Below, in pieces: positions 47,461-56,400 of a stretch of 64,000 bases of DNA. The position numbers and the translations under genes were made by a program. Positions within the stretch are counted from its first letter, which is position 1; the number at the start of each line of letters is the position of its first letter. This DNA is from JAHQVK01 sp036788295 (GTDB lineage: Bacteria; Myxococcota; Kuafuiibacteriia; Kuafuiibacteriales; Kuafuiibacteriaceae): contig DAIQNR010000013.1 in the NCBI GenBank assembly GCA_036788295.1, forward strand, positions 24,677 to 88,676, in the 5' to 3' direction. A model generated the notes under the pieces. It made no database searches, was not told where the DNA came from, and saw only the letters and a program-made list of their open reading frames with translations.

Positions 47461-48522
47461 TCAACCGCCAAAGCGACCGGTGGGCACCGGATCCTCGCGG
47501 TCGTCGAACACGATCACCCGCTCGGGCCAGCGCAGCGCGGCGAGTCCGTGCCGAAACCGGGTCCGCCCGGCGTGGCGCTCCGCGTACCGCCGGCCCACGC
47601 TGTAATCGACGCAGAACACCCGGCCCGCCGGACCCATCCAGTCGAAGGGCGCAGTGCGGATCGCGTCCGGCTTTCCGGTCGGGCTGCCGTCCCGCGTTCG
47701 CCAGTAGTGACCGATCACCACCGCCGGCTCGTTGGCGTAGGTCTCCCACCACGGGCTGCGCTCGACGAGGCGCCACCGCCCGCCCACGAAGAACCGCTGA
47801 TCGAACCGGATCTCTCGTTCGAGACCGCTCGTCAGCGCCTTGACCGGATGCCCAGATTGGCTCGCGACCTCGAGCGCGACGTGGCTCGGCAGCGGACGGG
47901 TCGGCTCCACGTCCCGGCGCCGAAGGCCCGCGAACTGGGCTCGCTCCGACCGAGCGGCGGCGAGCAGTCCGGACGCCTTCCACTCCTCTCGGAGGCGCTG
48001 GGTGTGGGCCAGGGAGAAGCCAGCCAGGTCGGTCACCCCGTCGATCGCGGCCACCGAGGGGGCGTGCCAGGCGGCGTGCACGACCCGGAGGTCCTCCCGC
48101 TCGAGAACGAGCGGGAGGCTCGAGATGTAGCGGAGAATGTCCGCACGCTGGGCCTCGGTGGCGAGCCGGCTCGAAAACCGCACCGGCGGCCCATGCTCCG
48201 GCTGCCACCGATCCTCCGCATCGCCAAAGAACCAGCCGTTGCCCTCTTTTCGGTCCCCGAGCAGCAGGTTGAGCTCGTGGTTGCCCGCCACCGCCCACGC
48301 GACCCCGGCCTCGACCAGCTCGGCGACCAAGGCTACGACCCCGGGGCTGTCCGGCCCCCGGTCGAGCACGTCGCCGACGAACACCAGAGGCCTGGTCACC
48401 TGCCGCGTCTCGGGCCGAACACCGAGTCGGTGGAGCAGCGCGAGCAGCGCTTCGAGCTCGCCATGCACGTCCCCCACGATGTCCAGCAGACCGTCGGGCA
48501 GGCGGGCGCGCAGGTCTGCCAC
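47461..48522 (-). CDS. PP2A-like calcineurin-fold phosphoesterase
   Basis: 353 residues. Metal-site motifs GDVHGE, GDVLDRGP and GNHE, with later His motifs (VVHAAWHAP, VVIGHYW), are in the order of the PPP/metallophosphoesterase superfamily. It may hydrolyse phosphoprotein or dinucleoside tetraphosphate. The Hanks kinases in the window make a protein phosphatase role attractive but unproven. It lies upstream of the giant lipoprotein gene by 109 bp. Confidence 0.87.
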   Translation of the reverse strand: MADLRARLPDGLLDIVGDVHGELEALLALLHRLGVRPETRQVTRPLVFVGDVLDRGPDSPGVVALVAELVEAGVAWAVAGNHELNLLLGDRKEGNGWFFGDAEDRWQPEHGPPVRFSSRLATEAQRADILRYISSLPLVLEREDLRVVHAAWHAPSVAAIDGVTDLAGFSLAHTQRLREEWKASGLLAAARSERAQFAGLRRRDVEPTRPLPSHVALEVASQSGHPVKALTSGLEREIRFDQRFFVGGRWRLVERSPWWETYANEPAVVIGHYWRTRDGSPTGKPDAIRTAPFDWMGPAGRVFCVDYSVGRRYAERHAGRTRFRHGLAALRWPERVIVFDDREDPVPTGRFGG

Positions 48523-48589
48523 CGCCGACAGCGCTTAGCCGATCCAGGCCGGCCCGAACAGTGCGGAGCTGCCTTGGGAGCGACGAACG

Positions 48590-49222
48590 TCAGGCCGCGC
48601 GGTCGATGCGGGCGAGCTTTTCCGCGAGCGGCATCCGGTAGAGGTGCCGGGCGTCGGCCAGGGCGAGCTCACCGCGGCCTCGGGCGAACGTCTGCCCGGC
48701 CCACCGAGCGTAGCGGCGGGCGGCCCGATTCGCGACCAGGTAGCGCTCCCGGTCCTCGGCGCCGAGGCTGGCCTCGAGCGTGAATCGGTCGAAGAGGGCT
48801 TCGAGCAGGTCGTCGCCGTCGAAACCGAGGACCCTGAGCAGGATGAACTTGTCGATCTCGGCCTGCAGTTCGAGCTCGATGCGGGACACCGCCCGGCCTG
48901 CCCCCGTGAAATACACGAAGTGCGACACCCCCTCGAGCGCGGCGCAGAACGGGTCGAGGTCGCCGACCCGGCCCTCGGCGAGCGCGCCGAGAAAGCCGGC
49001 TGCCCCCTCCCGGACCTCTCTGGACAAAAACAGGGCGAGGTTCGTGGTCTCGCCGTCGTGGTGGACGAGCAGCGCCTCCCGCTGGCCGGTCTCGAGCACC
49101 CCGAGCGCGGCGAAGAACTCCTCGCCCACCCGAAAGGGCGCCACCGGCGGCGTCCCCTCGAGCCGATAGATGACCTCGAGCGTCTGCTGAAGGGCCGGCT
49201 CGACCTCCTCGATGGCCGGCAT
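48590..49222 (-). CDS. Conserved-looking hypothetical protein, pair member 2
   Basis: 210 residues from ATG 49222, sharing one base with the stop of the gene upstream (TGATG). Helical N-terminus (IEEVEPALQQTLEVIYRLEG), a beta segment (ALLVHHDGETTNLALFLSREV) and a long helical second half (ELELQAEIDKFILLRVLG, LEASLGAEDRERYLVANRAARRYARW). No known motif recognised. The internal block HHDGETTNLALFLS looks conserved in character, so a real domain is expected. Confidence 0.6.
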   Translation of the reverse strand: MPAIEEVEPALQQTLEVIYRLEGTPPVAPFRVGEEFFAALGVLETGQREALLVHHDGETTNLALFLSREVREGAAGFLGALAEGRVGDLDPFCAALEGVSHFVYFTGAGRAVSRIELELQAEIDKFILLRVLGFDGDDLLEALFDRFTLEASLGAEDRERYLVANRAARRYARWAGQTFARGRGELALADARHLYRMPLAEKLARIDRAA

Positions 49223-49827
49223 CAGGCCTGCCCCACGCCGATGATGACCGGGGCCGCCTTGAGGCGGGTGAGGCGGTCGTGCATCTGCACCCCGTCCGGG
49301 TGGCTGAGCCACCGCTCGTAGAGCCGGTCGAGGCCGGTGGCCACCGGGAGCGTCGTCGCCTCCCCGACCCGGGTCAGCACGTCCACGAGCGCTCGGAACT
49401 TCCGCGCCAGCTCTTCGAGCACCGGCTGAAAGCCGCCGCGCCGAACGAAGGTCGCCGCCGTTCCGTAGGCGCCGGCGCCCATCCGCACGTAGTAGTCCAC
49501 GCCGACCAGGTTCTTTCGCCGCTCGAGGTACGAACCGAACAAGCCCGCGATCATGAGCGCGACGTCGCCGAGGTGCCGCCAAGCGTCGAAGCGTTCGGCC
49601 GGCGCCCCGGTCTGGGCCCGCGCGTACAGCCAAGTGAGCGTCGGCGCGCCAGGATCGTCGCTCGGGCTCCCCCGGTTCAGCGCCTCGACCCGGGAGAAGT
49701 CCCCGAAGAGCTGCACGAGGTAGGCCTTGCTGCCTTCGCCGAGCTCGACCCGCTGGGATCGGAGCGCCTCCGCCAAGAGCTCGTCGAAGAAGTGGTCCAG
49801 GCTGGGGTGGGTGTCGATGCGTTCCAT
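49222..49827 (-). CDS. Conserved-looking hypothetical protein, pair member 1
   Basis: 201 residues from ATG 49827. Helical, with DHFFDELLAEALRSQRVELGEGSKAYLVQLFGDFSRVEAL, YLERRKNLVGVDYYVRMGAGAYGTAA and a C-terminal KAAPVIIGVG. The strict TGATG coupling to the next gene argues for a stoichiometric complex. The aromatic-Gly segment VDYYVRMGAGAYGTAA is the most conserved-looking part. No function can be assigned. Confidence 0.6.
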   Translation of the reverse strand: MERIDTHPSLDHFFDELLAEALRSQRVELGEGSKAYLVQLFGDFSRVEALNRGSPSDDPGAPTLTWLYARAQTGAPAERFDAWRHLGDVALMIAGLFGSYLERRKNLVGVDYYVRMGAGAYGTAATFVRRGGFQPVLEELARKFRALVDVLTRVGEATTLPVATGLDRLYERWLSHPDGVQMHDRLTRLKAAPVIIGVGQA

Positions 49828-49935
49828 ATTTGGGATCCTACGAAAGCCCTTCGGGTCGAATCCAGACCGCTTGATGAATGATTTTCGACCCTTAGCGCAA
49901 CGATCGCGCCGGCATCGCTCCACCGCCACACCGAG

Positions 49936-49947
49936 TTTTCCGGAAAA
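49936..49947. promoter_or_regulatory. 12-bp palindrome TTTTCCGGAAAA in a divergent promoter region
   Basis: A perfect palindrome in the 240-bp, locally AT-richer gap between the divergent genes at 49827 and 50068. This is where an operator for either gene would be expected. No regulator can be named. Confidence 0.35.
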
Positions 49948-50067
49948 TGCTTTGATCTTGGGCGCTTGTTGTGGGCAGACGCTGGCGCTTTTGGCACTCC
50001 CAATCAGTCGGTGGCTAGCAGGCCCCCGTGTCGTTTCGACCCGTTCAATACGAGAGAGGGACACCGT

Positions 50068-51288
50068 ATGCAGGGTTTTCTCGCCATCTCCCGCCGCCCC
50101 CGCTCGTCGCGGGCCGGGGTCCTCGCCTCGGTCGCCCTGCTCGCGTGCACCGCGAACAAGGACGAGGCCCCCGGGGTCGACGCCGAGGTGATCCGGGTCG
50201 GGACCTTCGGCCCGCTCACCGGCCCGCAAGCGGCGTGGGGGGACAGCCTCCGCGCGATGAAGGCGTACTTCGCCTGGGTCTCCGCAGAGGGCGGGGTCCA
50301 CGGGCGGCGGATCGAGCTGTACGTCAAAGACGATCGCTACGACCCGGCCGAGACCCCGGCCGCCGTGCGCGGCCTCATCGAGCGGGACCGGGTCTTCGCG
50401 GTGGTCGGCGGCATCGGCACCGCCACCGGCCGGGCAGCGGCGCCCTTGCTCGAGCGGGCGGGCGTCCCGTTTTTCACCCCGGCCTCCGGCGCAGCGTGGT
50501 TCTCCTCCGACGACGGGCCGTCCCTGGTGCGAACGGTGTACCTGCCGTACCGGGTGGAAGGTCGGCGGATCGGCGCCCACCTCGTGGGCCTCGGACTGCC
50601 GCGGGTGGCGGTGCTGGCCCAAAACGATGATTTTGGCGGCGAGGGCCTCGACGGAGTGCGAGCCGGCGTCGAAGCGGCGGGCGGCGCGTGGCTGGGCGCA
50701 GCCCGGGTGCTCCCGTCCGACACCGACGTCTCCGGTCCGCTGTCCACGCTGCTGAGAGAAGGACCCGACGCGCTGGTGCTGTACGTCGCGCCCAGGCAGG
50801 CGGTGCTCGTCGGCCGCGCGCTCGCCGGCCAGCCCGAGCGGCCCCAGCTGGTGACGAGCTTCGTGCTCGCCGACCCAGGCATCATCGAGCGGGCCGGCGC
50901 CGAGGTCTGGGAGGGCACGCTCACCAGCGTCGTCGGCCGTCTGCCCGACGAGGATCACCCAGCGGTGCACCAGATGCGGCGGGTGCTCGCCGCCCACGCT
51001 CCCGGCCTCGCCCCCGGCGGCTTCGCCACCAGCGGATTTCGGTTCGCGCAGCCGTTCGTGGAGGCGCTCGAGCGCGCCGGACCGAAGCTCGACCGGTCCC
51101 GCTTTCTCGAAGCGCTCGAGACCCTCGACGGCTACACCGGCGGCGGTCCGCACTGGGAGGGCGAGGGGCTCGGCCCGCCGGTCGATTTCCGCGGGGGCCG
51201 GCGGCTCGGGGTGGACCGGATCGGATTTGCGAGGGCTCGAGATGGGCGCTTCGTGCTCGAGACGCCGTGGACCGCGGTCACCCCTTGA
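50068..51288 (+). CDS. Leu/Ile/Val-type substrate-binding lipoprotein
   Basis: 406 residues from ATG 50068 with a purine-rich AGAGAGGG upstream. Lipobox VALLAC. Periplasmic-binding fold type I: IRVGTFGPLTGPQAAWGDS, GGVHGRRIELYVKDDRYDP, DRVFAVVGGIGTATG, VAVLAQNDDFGGEGLDGV. Ligand probably an amino acid or similar small polar compound. Its stop overlaps the TTG start of the ABC ATPase (TTGA). No permease gene is adjacent. Confidence 0.87.
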   Translation: MQGFLAISRRPRSSRAGVLASVALLACTANKDEAPGVDAEVIRVGTFGPLTGPQAAWGDSLRAMKAYFAWVSAEGGVHGRRIELYVKDDRYDPAETPAAVRGLIERDRVFAVVGGIGTATGRAAAPLLERAGVPFFTPASGAAWFSSDDGPSLVRTVYLPYRVEGRRIGAHLVGLGLPRVAVLAQNDDFGGEGLDGVRAGVEAAGGAWLGAARVLPSDTDVSGPLSTLLREGPDALVLYVAPRQAVLVGRALAGQPERPQLVTSFVLADPGIIERAGAEVWEGTLTSVVGRLPDEDHPAVHQMRRVLAAHAPGLAPGGFATSGFRFAQPFVEALERAGPKLDRSRFLEALETLDGYTGGGPHWEGEGLGPPVDFRGGRRLGVDRIGFARARDGRFVLETPWTAVTP

Positions 51289-52493
51289 TCGCGCTCGAGG
51301 CCCGGGGCCTGTCCCGCCGGTTCGGCGCCCGGTGGGTCATCGAGGACCTCGACCTTCGGCTCTCGCCCGGGGAGCGGGTGGGTCTCATCGGAGCGAATGG
51401 GGCGGGAAAGACAACCCTGCTCGGCCTGCTCGCGGGCACGCTCGCGCCCCACTCCGGGCAGATTCACCTCGGGGGAGCCCGGATCGACCGCCTCTCGGCG
51501 GCGGCCCGGGCCCGCCGGGGCCTCGCTCGGGTCTTTCAGGCGGACGCTTTGTCCCCCGGCCTCACCGTCGCCGAGCATCTGCGGGTGGCCGGGGCCGACC
51601 CGGGCCCGTGGTGCGAGCGGCTCCGGCTCGGCCCAAAGCTGCGGCCCCAATACCTCGGACGCGGAGGGCGTCGCCGGCTCGCCCTCGCCCTGGCCCTCGC
51701 CCGCCGGCCGCAGGTTGTCTTGCTCGACGAGCCATGCGCGGGGCTAGACGAGGCGGAACGGGACGAGCTGGTGGCCGGGCTGAGCGGGGGGCCAGCGGTG
51801 CTGTGGGTCGAGCACGATCATCGGCTGCTCGTCGCCCATACCGGTCGGCAGCTTCAGCTCGCGGAGGGCGCGCTCGTTCCGTTCGTTTGTTCGAACCAGG
51901 CCCCACCGCCGCCGGTCCATTCGCGCGAGGCCCACGAGCAAGCCGTTGTGAGGGTCCGCTTGCCCGGGCAGCCTGAGATCGGGCTCGTCGCCGGCGACGA
52001 GGCGGCGGCGCAAGGGAGCGCAGCGTCGGTCGCCGGGCTGTCCGCGCCGATCGCCGAAGTCGCCTTCGATGGGCGAGCGCTCGAGCCCGCGCCCGACGCC
52101 CGCCGGCGTCGAGGTGTGGGCACCCTGCCCTCCCCGCCGGTGCTCGTTCCCGACCTCTCGGTCGGCGCCCACCTCCGGCTCGCCGGAGCCGGAGCCCGCG
52201 ATTTGCTCTGCCAGTGGCTCCCGGCCATGGCCGAGCGGCTCTCGGTCCCGGCCATCGAGGCGAGCGGCGGGGAGCAGCGGCTGCTCGGGCTCGCGCTCGC
52301 CCTGCGGCCGCGGCCCCGGCTGCTGGTGGTCGAAGACCCGTTCACCGGTCTCGCTCCAGACGTCGCCGCCCGCGTCCACGAGACGCTCGCCGATGAGCGA
52401 CGGGCGGGGGTCTCGATTTTGCGACTCGGGCTCGTCCAAGGACACGGGGCTCGTCAAATGACCGGCGGCCAGGACGACCCCCGCTCGGCGTAG
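51285..52493 (+). CDS. Fused two-half ABC ATPase, second half degenerate
   Basis: 402 residues from TTG 51285. The first half is a LivG-like ATPase: Walker A GANGAGKTT (near residues 36-44), Walker B VVLLDEPCAGLDEAE, H-loop VLWVEHDH; the signature is weak (LGRGGRRRLALALA). The second half, from about residue 215, keeps a good signature (ASGGEQRLLGLALALRP) and Walker B (LLVVEDPFTGLAPD) but Walker A is degenerate (GDEAAAQGSAAS), so it likely cannot bind ATP normally. The two halves complement each other: ATP motif in one, signature in the other. A LivG-LivF type fusion is the natural reading. No LivH/LivM permease is in the window. Confidence 0.75.
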   Translation: MIALEARGLSRRFGARWVIEDLDLRLSPGERVGLIGANGAGKTTLLGLLAGTLAPHSGQIHLGGARIDRLSAAARARRGLARVFQADALSPGLTVAEHLRVAGADPGPWCERLRLGPKLRPQYLGRGGRRRLALALALARRPQVVLLDEPCAGLDEAERDELVAGLSGGPAVLWVEHDHRLLVAHTGRQLQLAEGALVPFVCSNQAPPPPVHSREAHEQAVVRVRLPGQPEIGLVAGDEAAAQGSAASVAGLSAPIAEVAFDGRALEPAPDARRRRGVGTLPSPPVLVPDLSVGAHLRLAGAGARDLLCQWLPAMAERLSVPAIEASGGEQRLLGLALALRPRPRLLVVEDPFTGLAPDVAARVHETLADERRAGVSILRLGLVQGHGARQMTGGQDDPRSA

Positions 52494-53302
52494 CGAGCCT
52501 CGAGCGTTTCGGCCGTCGCCTCATCGAGCGGGCCCGCAGCCACCGCGCGCGCCGCCGCCTCGAGGTGGGCGAGACGCCGGGTGCCTACCAAAACCATGTC
52601 GGCCGGTCCGTGGTGGGCGGCGTAGCGAGCGGCCAGCGCCGCTGGGTCGTCCCCATCGAGTCCGAGCGCCGCCCACCGAGCGCCGTAGGGCTCGGCGCCC
52701 GGACCCCGCCACGCCGCGTTGGCGAGCGGGCGCTTGGCCATCACGCCGAGCCCGGCGGCCCGGGCCCGCTCGAGCACGGGCCGGTTGGCCCGGTCGGCGA
52801 GATTGAAGGAGGCCTGCACGACGTCGAAGGCGCGGCAGTCCACCGCGAAGTCGAGCCCGTCGCCATCGCCCGAGTACCCGGCGAGCCGGATCTTCCCGGC
52901 GTCGCGGGCCGCCGTGAGCGCCTCGACCACCTCGCCGGCTTCGAGCACGGAGCGAGGGCATGAGTGGAGGAAAACGACGTCGATGCGCTCCACCGACAGC
53001 ACCCGGAGGGCCCGGTCCACGCCGCCGGCGACCGCGGCCCCCGTCCAGTCCGGCACCCCCTCGACGCCGTAGCCGACCTTCGTGCTCAGCAAGCATTCGC
53101 TCCGCCGGGGGTAGCGACCGATCCGGGACTCCGCCTCCCCATAGCTGCGGGCGGCGTCCACGAGCGCCGCGCCGAGGGCGAGCGCGCCGTCGAGCAACGC
53201 GTGCGCTTCGGCTTCGGTCCCCTCGCCCAGGGATCCGGCCCCGAGGCCCACCGGGGGGACCGAGACTCCGGTGGCGCCGAGCGCCCGGTTCGGCATCAAC
53301 AT
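52454..53302 (-). CDS. Aldo/keto reductase
   Basis: About 282 residues (ATG 53302; ATG 53296 also possible). GLGAGSLG, DAARSYGEAESRIGRYPRRSECLLSTKVGYG holds the family Asp, Tyr and Lys, HSCPRSVLEAGEVVEALTAARDAGKIRLAGYSG, VVQASFNLADR, and a C-terminal VLVGTRRLAHLEAAARA cofactor site. NADPH-dependent carbonyl reductase fold, substrate unknown. The last 40 bases overlap the convergent ABC gene. Confidence 0.88.
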   Translation of the reverse strand: MLMPNRALGATGVSVPPVGLGAGSLGEGTEAEAHALLDGALALGAALVDAARSYGEAESRIGRYPRRSECLLSTKVGYGVEGVPDWTGAAVAGGVDRALRVLSVERIDVVFLHSCPRSVLEAGEVVEALTAARDAGKIRLAGYSGDGDGLDFAVDCRAFDVVQASFNLADRANRPVLERARAAGLGVMAKRPLANAAWRGPGAEPYGARWAALGLDGDDPAALAARYAAHHGPADMVLVGTRRLAHLEAAARAVAAGPLDEATAETLEARYAERGSSWPPVI

Positions 53303-53404
53303 GGGACCGCTCTGCCAGAACGCCGGCCACCAAAGAAGGCGGGCCCACGAAGAATGTCGCTCGGCGGGTAGACCGAGGAGGGGAGCCGGCCGTTTGGTAC
53401 CGCC

Positions 53405-56400
53405 ATGCCACGCCTCTCCCCCCGGTGGGTTCTCGTCGCCGCGGCGCTCGTCGGCGCCGGAGCCCCCGCGACCGTCGCGGACCTCGGCGGCCCCGACCGG
53501 TTCCTGACCCACATCTCCACCGACAAGCCGATCTATCGCCCGGGCGAGACCGCCTACGTGCGGGCGGCGGTGCTCGACGCCAAGCGACGGACCCCGCTGC
53601 GGGGCCGCTCCCCGGCCATGGTCGAGATCTTCGGTCCGAAAGGAGATCGAATCGCCTCTGGGCCCACCGTCGTCGAGGACGGTGTCCTCGCGTTCTCCTG
53701 GCCGGTGCCGGGGCACCTCCCCGGCGGCCCCTACCGGGTGCGGGTCCACCACCCCGCCACCGGCCACGCGCCGGCCGAGCGGAGCTTCGAGCTGCGGGCG
53801 TTCCGCGCCCCTCGGCTGTCCACCGAGATCACGTTTCTGCGAAAGGGCTACGGCCCCGGCGACCGGGTGCAGGCCACGCTCGAGGCGGAGCGGGTGGAAG
53901 GGGGCTCGCCGGCAGGGGCAGCCGTCGAGGCCACCGCCCGCGTCGACGGCCAAGAGGTGGCGCGCATCGCAGGAAAGCTGGACGAAAACGGCCGCTTCAC
54001 CGTCGCCTTCGACCTGCCGGCCACCGTGAGCCGGGGGGAAGGGGCGATCGCGTTCGCCATCGAGGACGGCGGGGTGGTCGAGACCGCGGCGAAGACCCTG
54101 CCCATCCTCGTGAACGCGGTGGACCTCCACCTGTATCCGGAGGGCGGCGAGCTCGTGGCCGGGCTGCCGGGGCGGGTCTACTTCGAGGCCCGGGCGCCAA
54201 GCGGGAAGCCGGCCGACGTCGCCGGGATCGTGCGGGACAGCCAAGGCGCCGAGGTCGCTCGGTTCTCTTCAGAGCACGAGGGCCGGGGGCGGTTCGCGTT
54301 CACCCCGCGGTCGAGGGAGACCTACACCGTCGAGCTCATCGAGCCGGCGGGGATCGGACGGTCTTGGTCGCTGCCCCCAGTGCAAGAAGTAGGGGCCTCG
54401 ATCATGGCCCTCGCCGACCGGTTCGAGGCGGGAACCGCCATCCGCGTGCAGGTCGCTGCGACCGAGCCGGTGGTGCTCACGCTCGCCCACCGGGAACAGG
54501 TCCTCACCGAAGTGACGACCCGCGGAGGCTCGGTCCGCCTCGATCCCCAGGACGCCGACGGCGTGCTCCGGGTGACCGCCTCGACCCGAGACGGCCGGCC
54601 GCTCGCCGAGCGGCTCGTGTTCGTCCAGCCTCGGCGCGCGCTCGAGGTTCGCGTTGAGACCGACCGGACCACCTACGGGCCGGGGGACCGGGTGCGGTTG
54701 ACCGCGAGCACCCGGATCGGAGGGAGGCCGGTCGCGGCGGTGCTCGGCCTCACCGTGACCGATCGGGCGGTGCTCGAGCTCATCGAGCGCCGCGAACGGG
54801 CGCCGGCCCTGCCGGTGATGGCGCTGCTCGAGCCGGAGGTGAAGGATCTCGCCGACGCGGAGATCTATTTGGACCGCAAGAACCCGAAGTCCGGGCTCGC
54901 CGTCGATCTGTTGCTAGGCACCCAAGGGTGGCGGCGGTTCGCGTTCTCCCGCCTCGAGTCGTTTCTCGCCGAGCATGGCGACGACGCCCGGCGGACGGTC
55001 GCGCTCCGGACCCGGCCTCGGCCACAGCGACGCTTCGAGGACCACGACGCCGAGCTCGCGATAGGAGGAAACCTGGCCGTAGCGGAGGGCGCGCCCCTGG
55101 CCCGAGACCGGCCGGCTCGACCCGCTCCCCTGCGGGCTCCTCCTCCTCCGGCGCCGGTCGCCGAAGCGGAAGAACCCCCTCCCTTTTTCGAAGAGGCCCA
55201 GGCGGACCGGATGGCGAAGCGCCGCCGCGCCCCGTCGCGGCCGCCGCCATCCTCCTTCGCCGCCGTGCGGGTGTACGCGCACCGGGCCGAGCCGGGGCCG
55301 GTCCGAGATGACTTCACCGAGACCGTCCTGTTCGCGGCCCAGCTTCGGACCGACGCGAAGACCGGACAAGCAACGGTCGAATTCGATCTATCCGACTCGG
55401 TGACCACGTTTCGCGCCCGCGCCGACGGGTTCACGGCCGACGGCGTGCTAGGGGCGGGAAGCGGGGCCGTGGTCTCTGTCCAGCCGTTCTCGATCGAGCC
55501 GAAGCTGCCGCTCGAGGTGACCGCGGGCGACCTCGTGACTTTGCCGGTCGCGCTCGTGAACGCGGGGGCGGAGCCGCTGTCCGACGTGGCCGTGTCGGTC
55601 GAGGCCCCGGGCGGGGTGAGCGCGCCGGCCCCGCGAACGACGACGGTGAAGGCTGGAGCCCGGGACCGGGTGCTGCTCGACCTGCCGATCGAGAGCGGAG
55701 ACGGAGGCCCGCTCACCGTGCGGGCCCGGTTCGGGCAGGGGGAGGAGGTGGTCACCCGGCCGCTGTCCGTGGTCCCCCGGGGCTTCCCGGCGTCGATCCG
55801 GTTTGGAGGCCTGGTCGGCCCCGGGGCGGCGGTCCGCCATGGGCTCGAGGTCCCGGCGACGGTCGTGCCCGGGTCGGTCCGGGCCCGCATCGCCGTGCAC
55901 GCGACGCCGCTCGGGAGCCTGACCGAAGCCCTGGCCCGGCTCATCCGAGAGCCCCACGGCTGCTTCGAGCAGACGAGCTCCACAACCTACCCGCTGACGA
56001 TGGCCCAGCAGTATTTCACCACCCATTCCGGCGTGGATCCGGCGCTCGTGCGCGCAGCCCAGGAGAAGCTCGACCGAGGCTACCAGCGGCTGACCTCGTT
56101 CGAGTGCAAGAGCCACGGCTACGAGTGGTTCGGCGAAGACCCTGGCCACGAAGCCCTCACCGCGTACGGCCTGCTCCACTTCACCGACCTCGGCCGGGTC
56201 CACGCGGTGGACCAAGCGATGGTGGACCGGACCCGGACCTGGCTCGTCGCCCGTCGGGACGGGCAAGGCGGCTTCACCCGGGCCCGGCGGGCGCTGCATA
56301 CTTGGGTCGAAGACCGGGACGCCTCGAATGCGTACATCTTGTGGGCGCTGATCGAGAGCGGGCAGGCCTCGGGGCTCGACCCGGAGGTCGCGGCGGTGCT

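Noticed and set aside
44967..47843. Long open frame on the plus strand opposite the Ig-repeat lipoprotein
   Set aside because: It mirrors the repeats in a GC-rich gene and has no domain, signal peptide or start context.
49985..50010. Sigma-54 promoter TTGGCAC ahead of the binding-protein gene
   Set aside because: The second half TTGC is missing at the right distance.
53000..54244. Extended start for the aldo/keto reductase far upstream
   Set aside because: The long minus-strand frame crosses the macroglobulin gene and has no conserved residues ahead of the chosen start.
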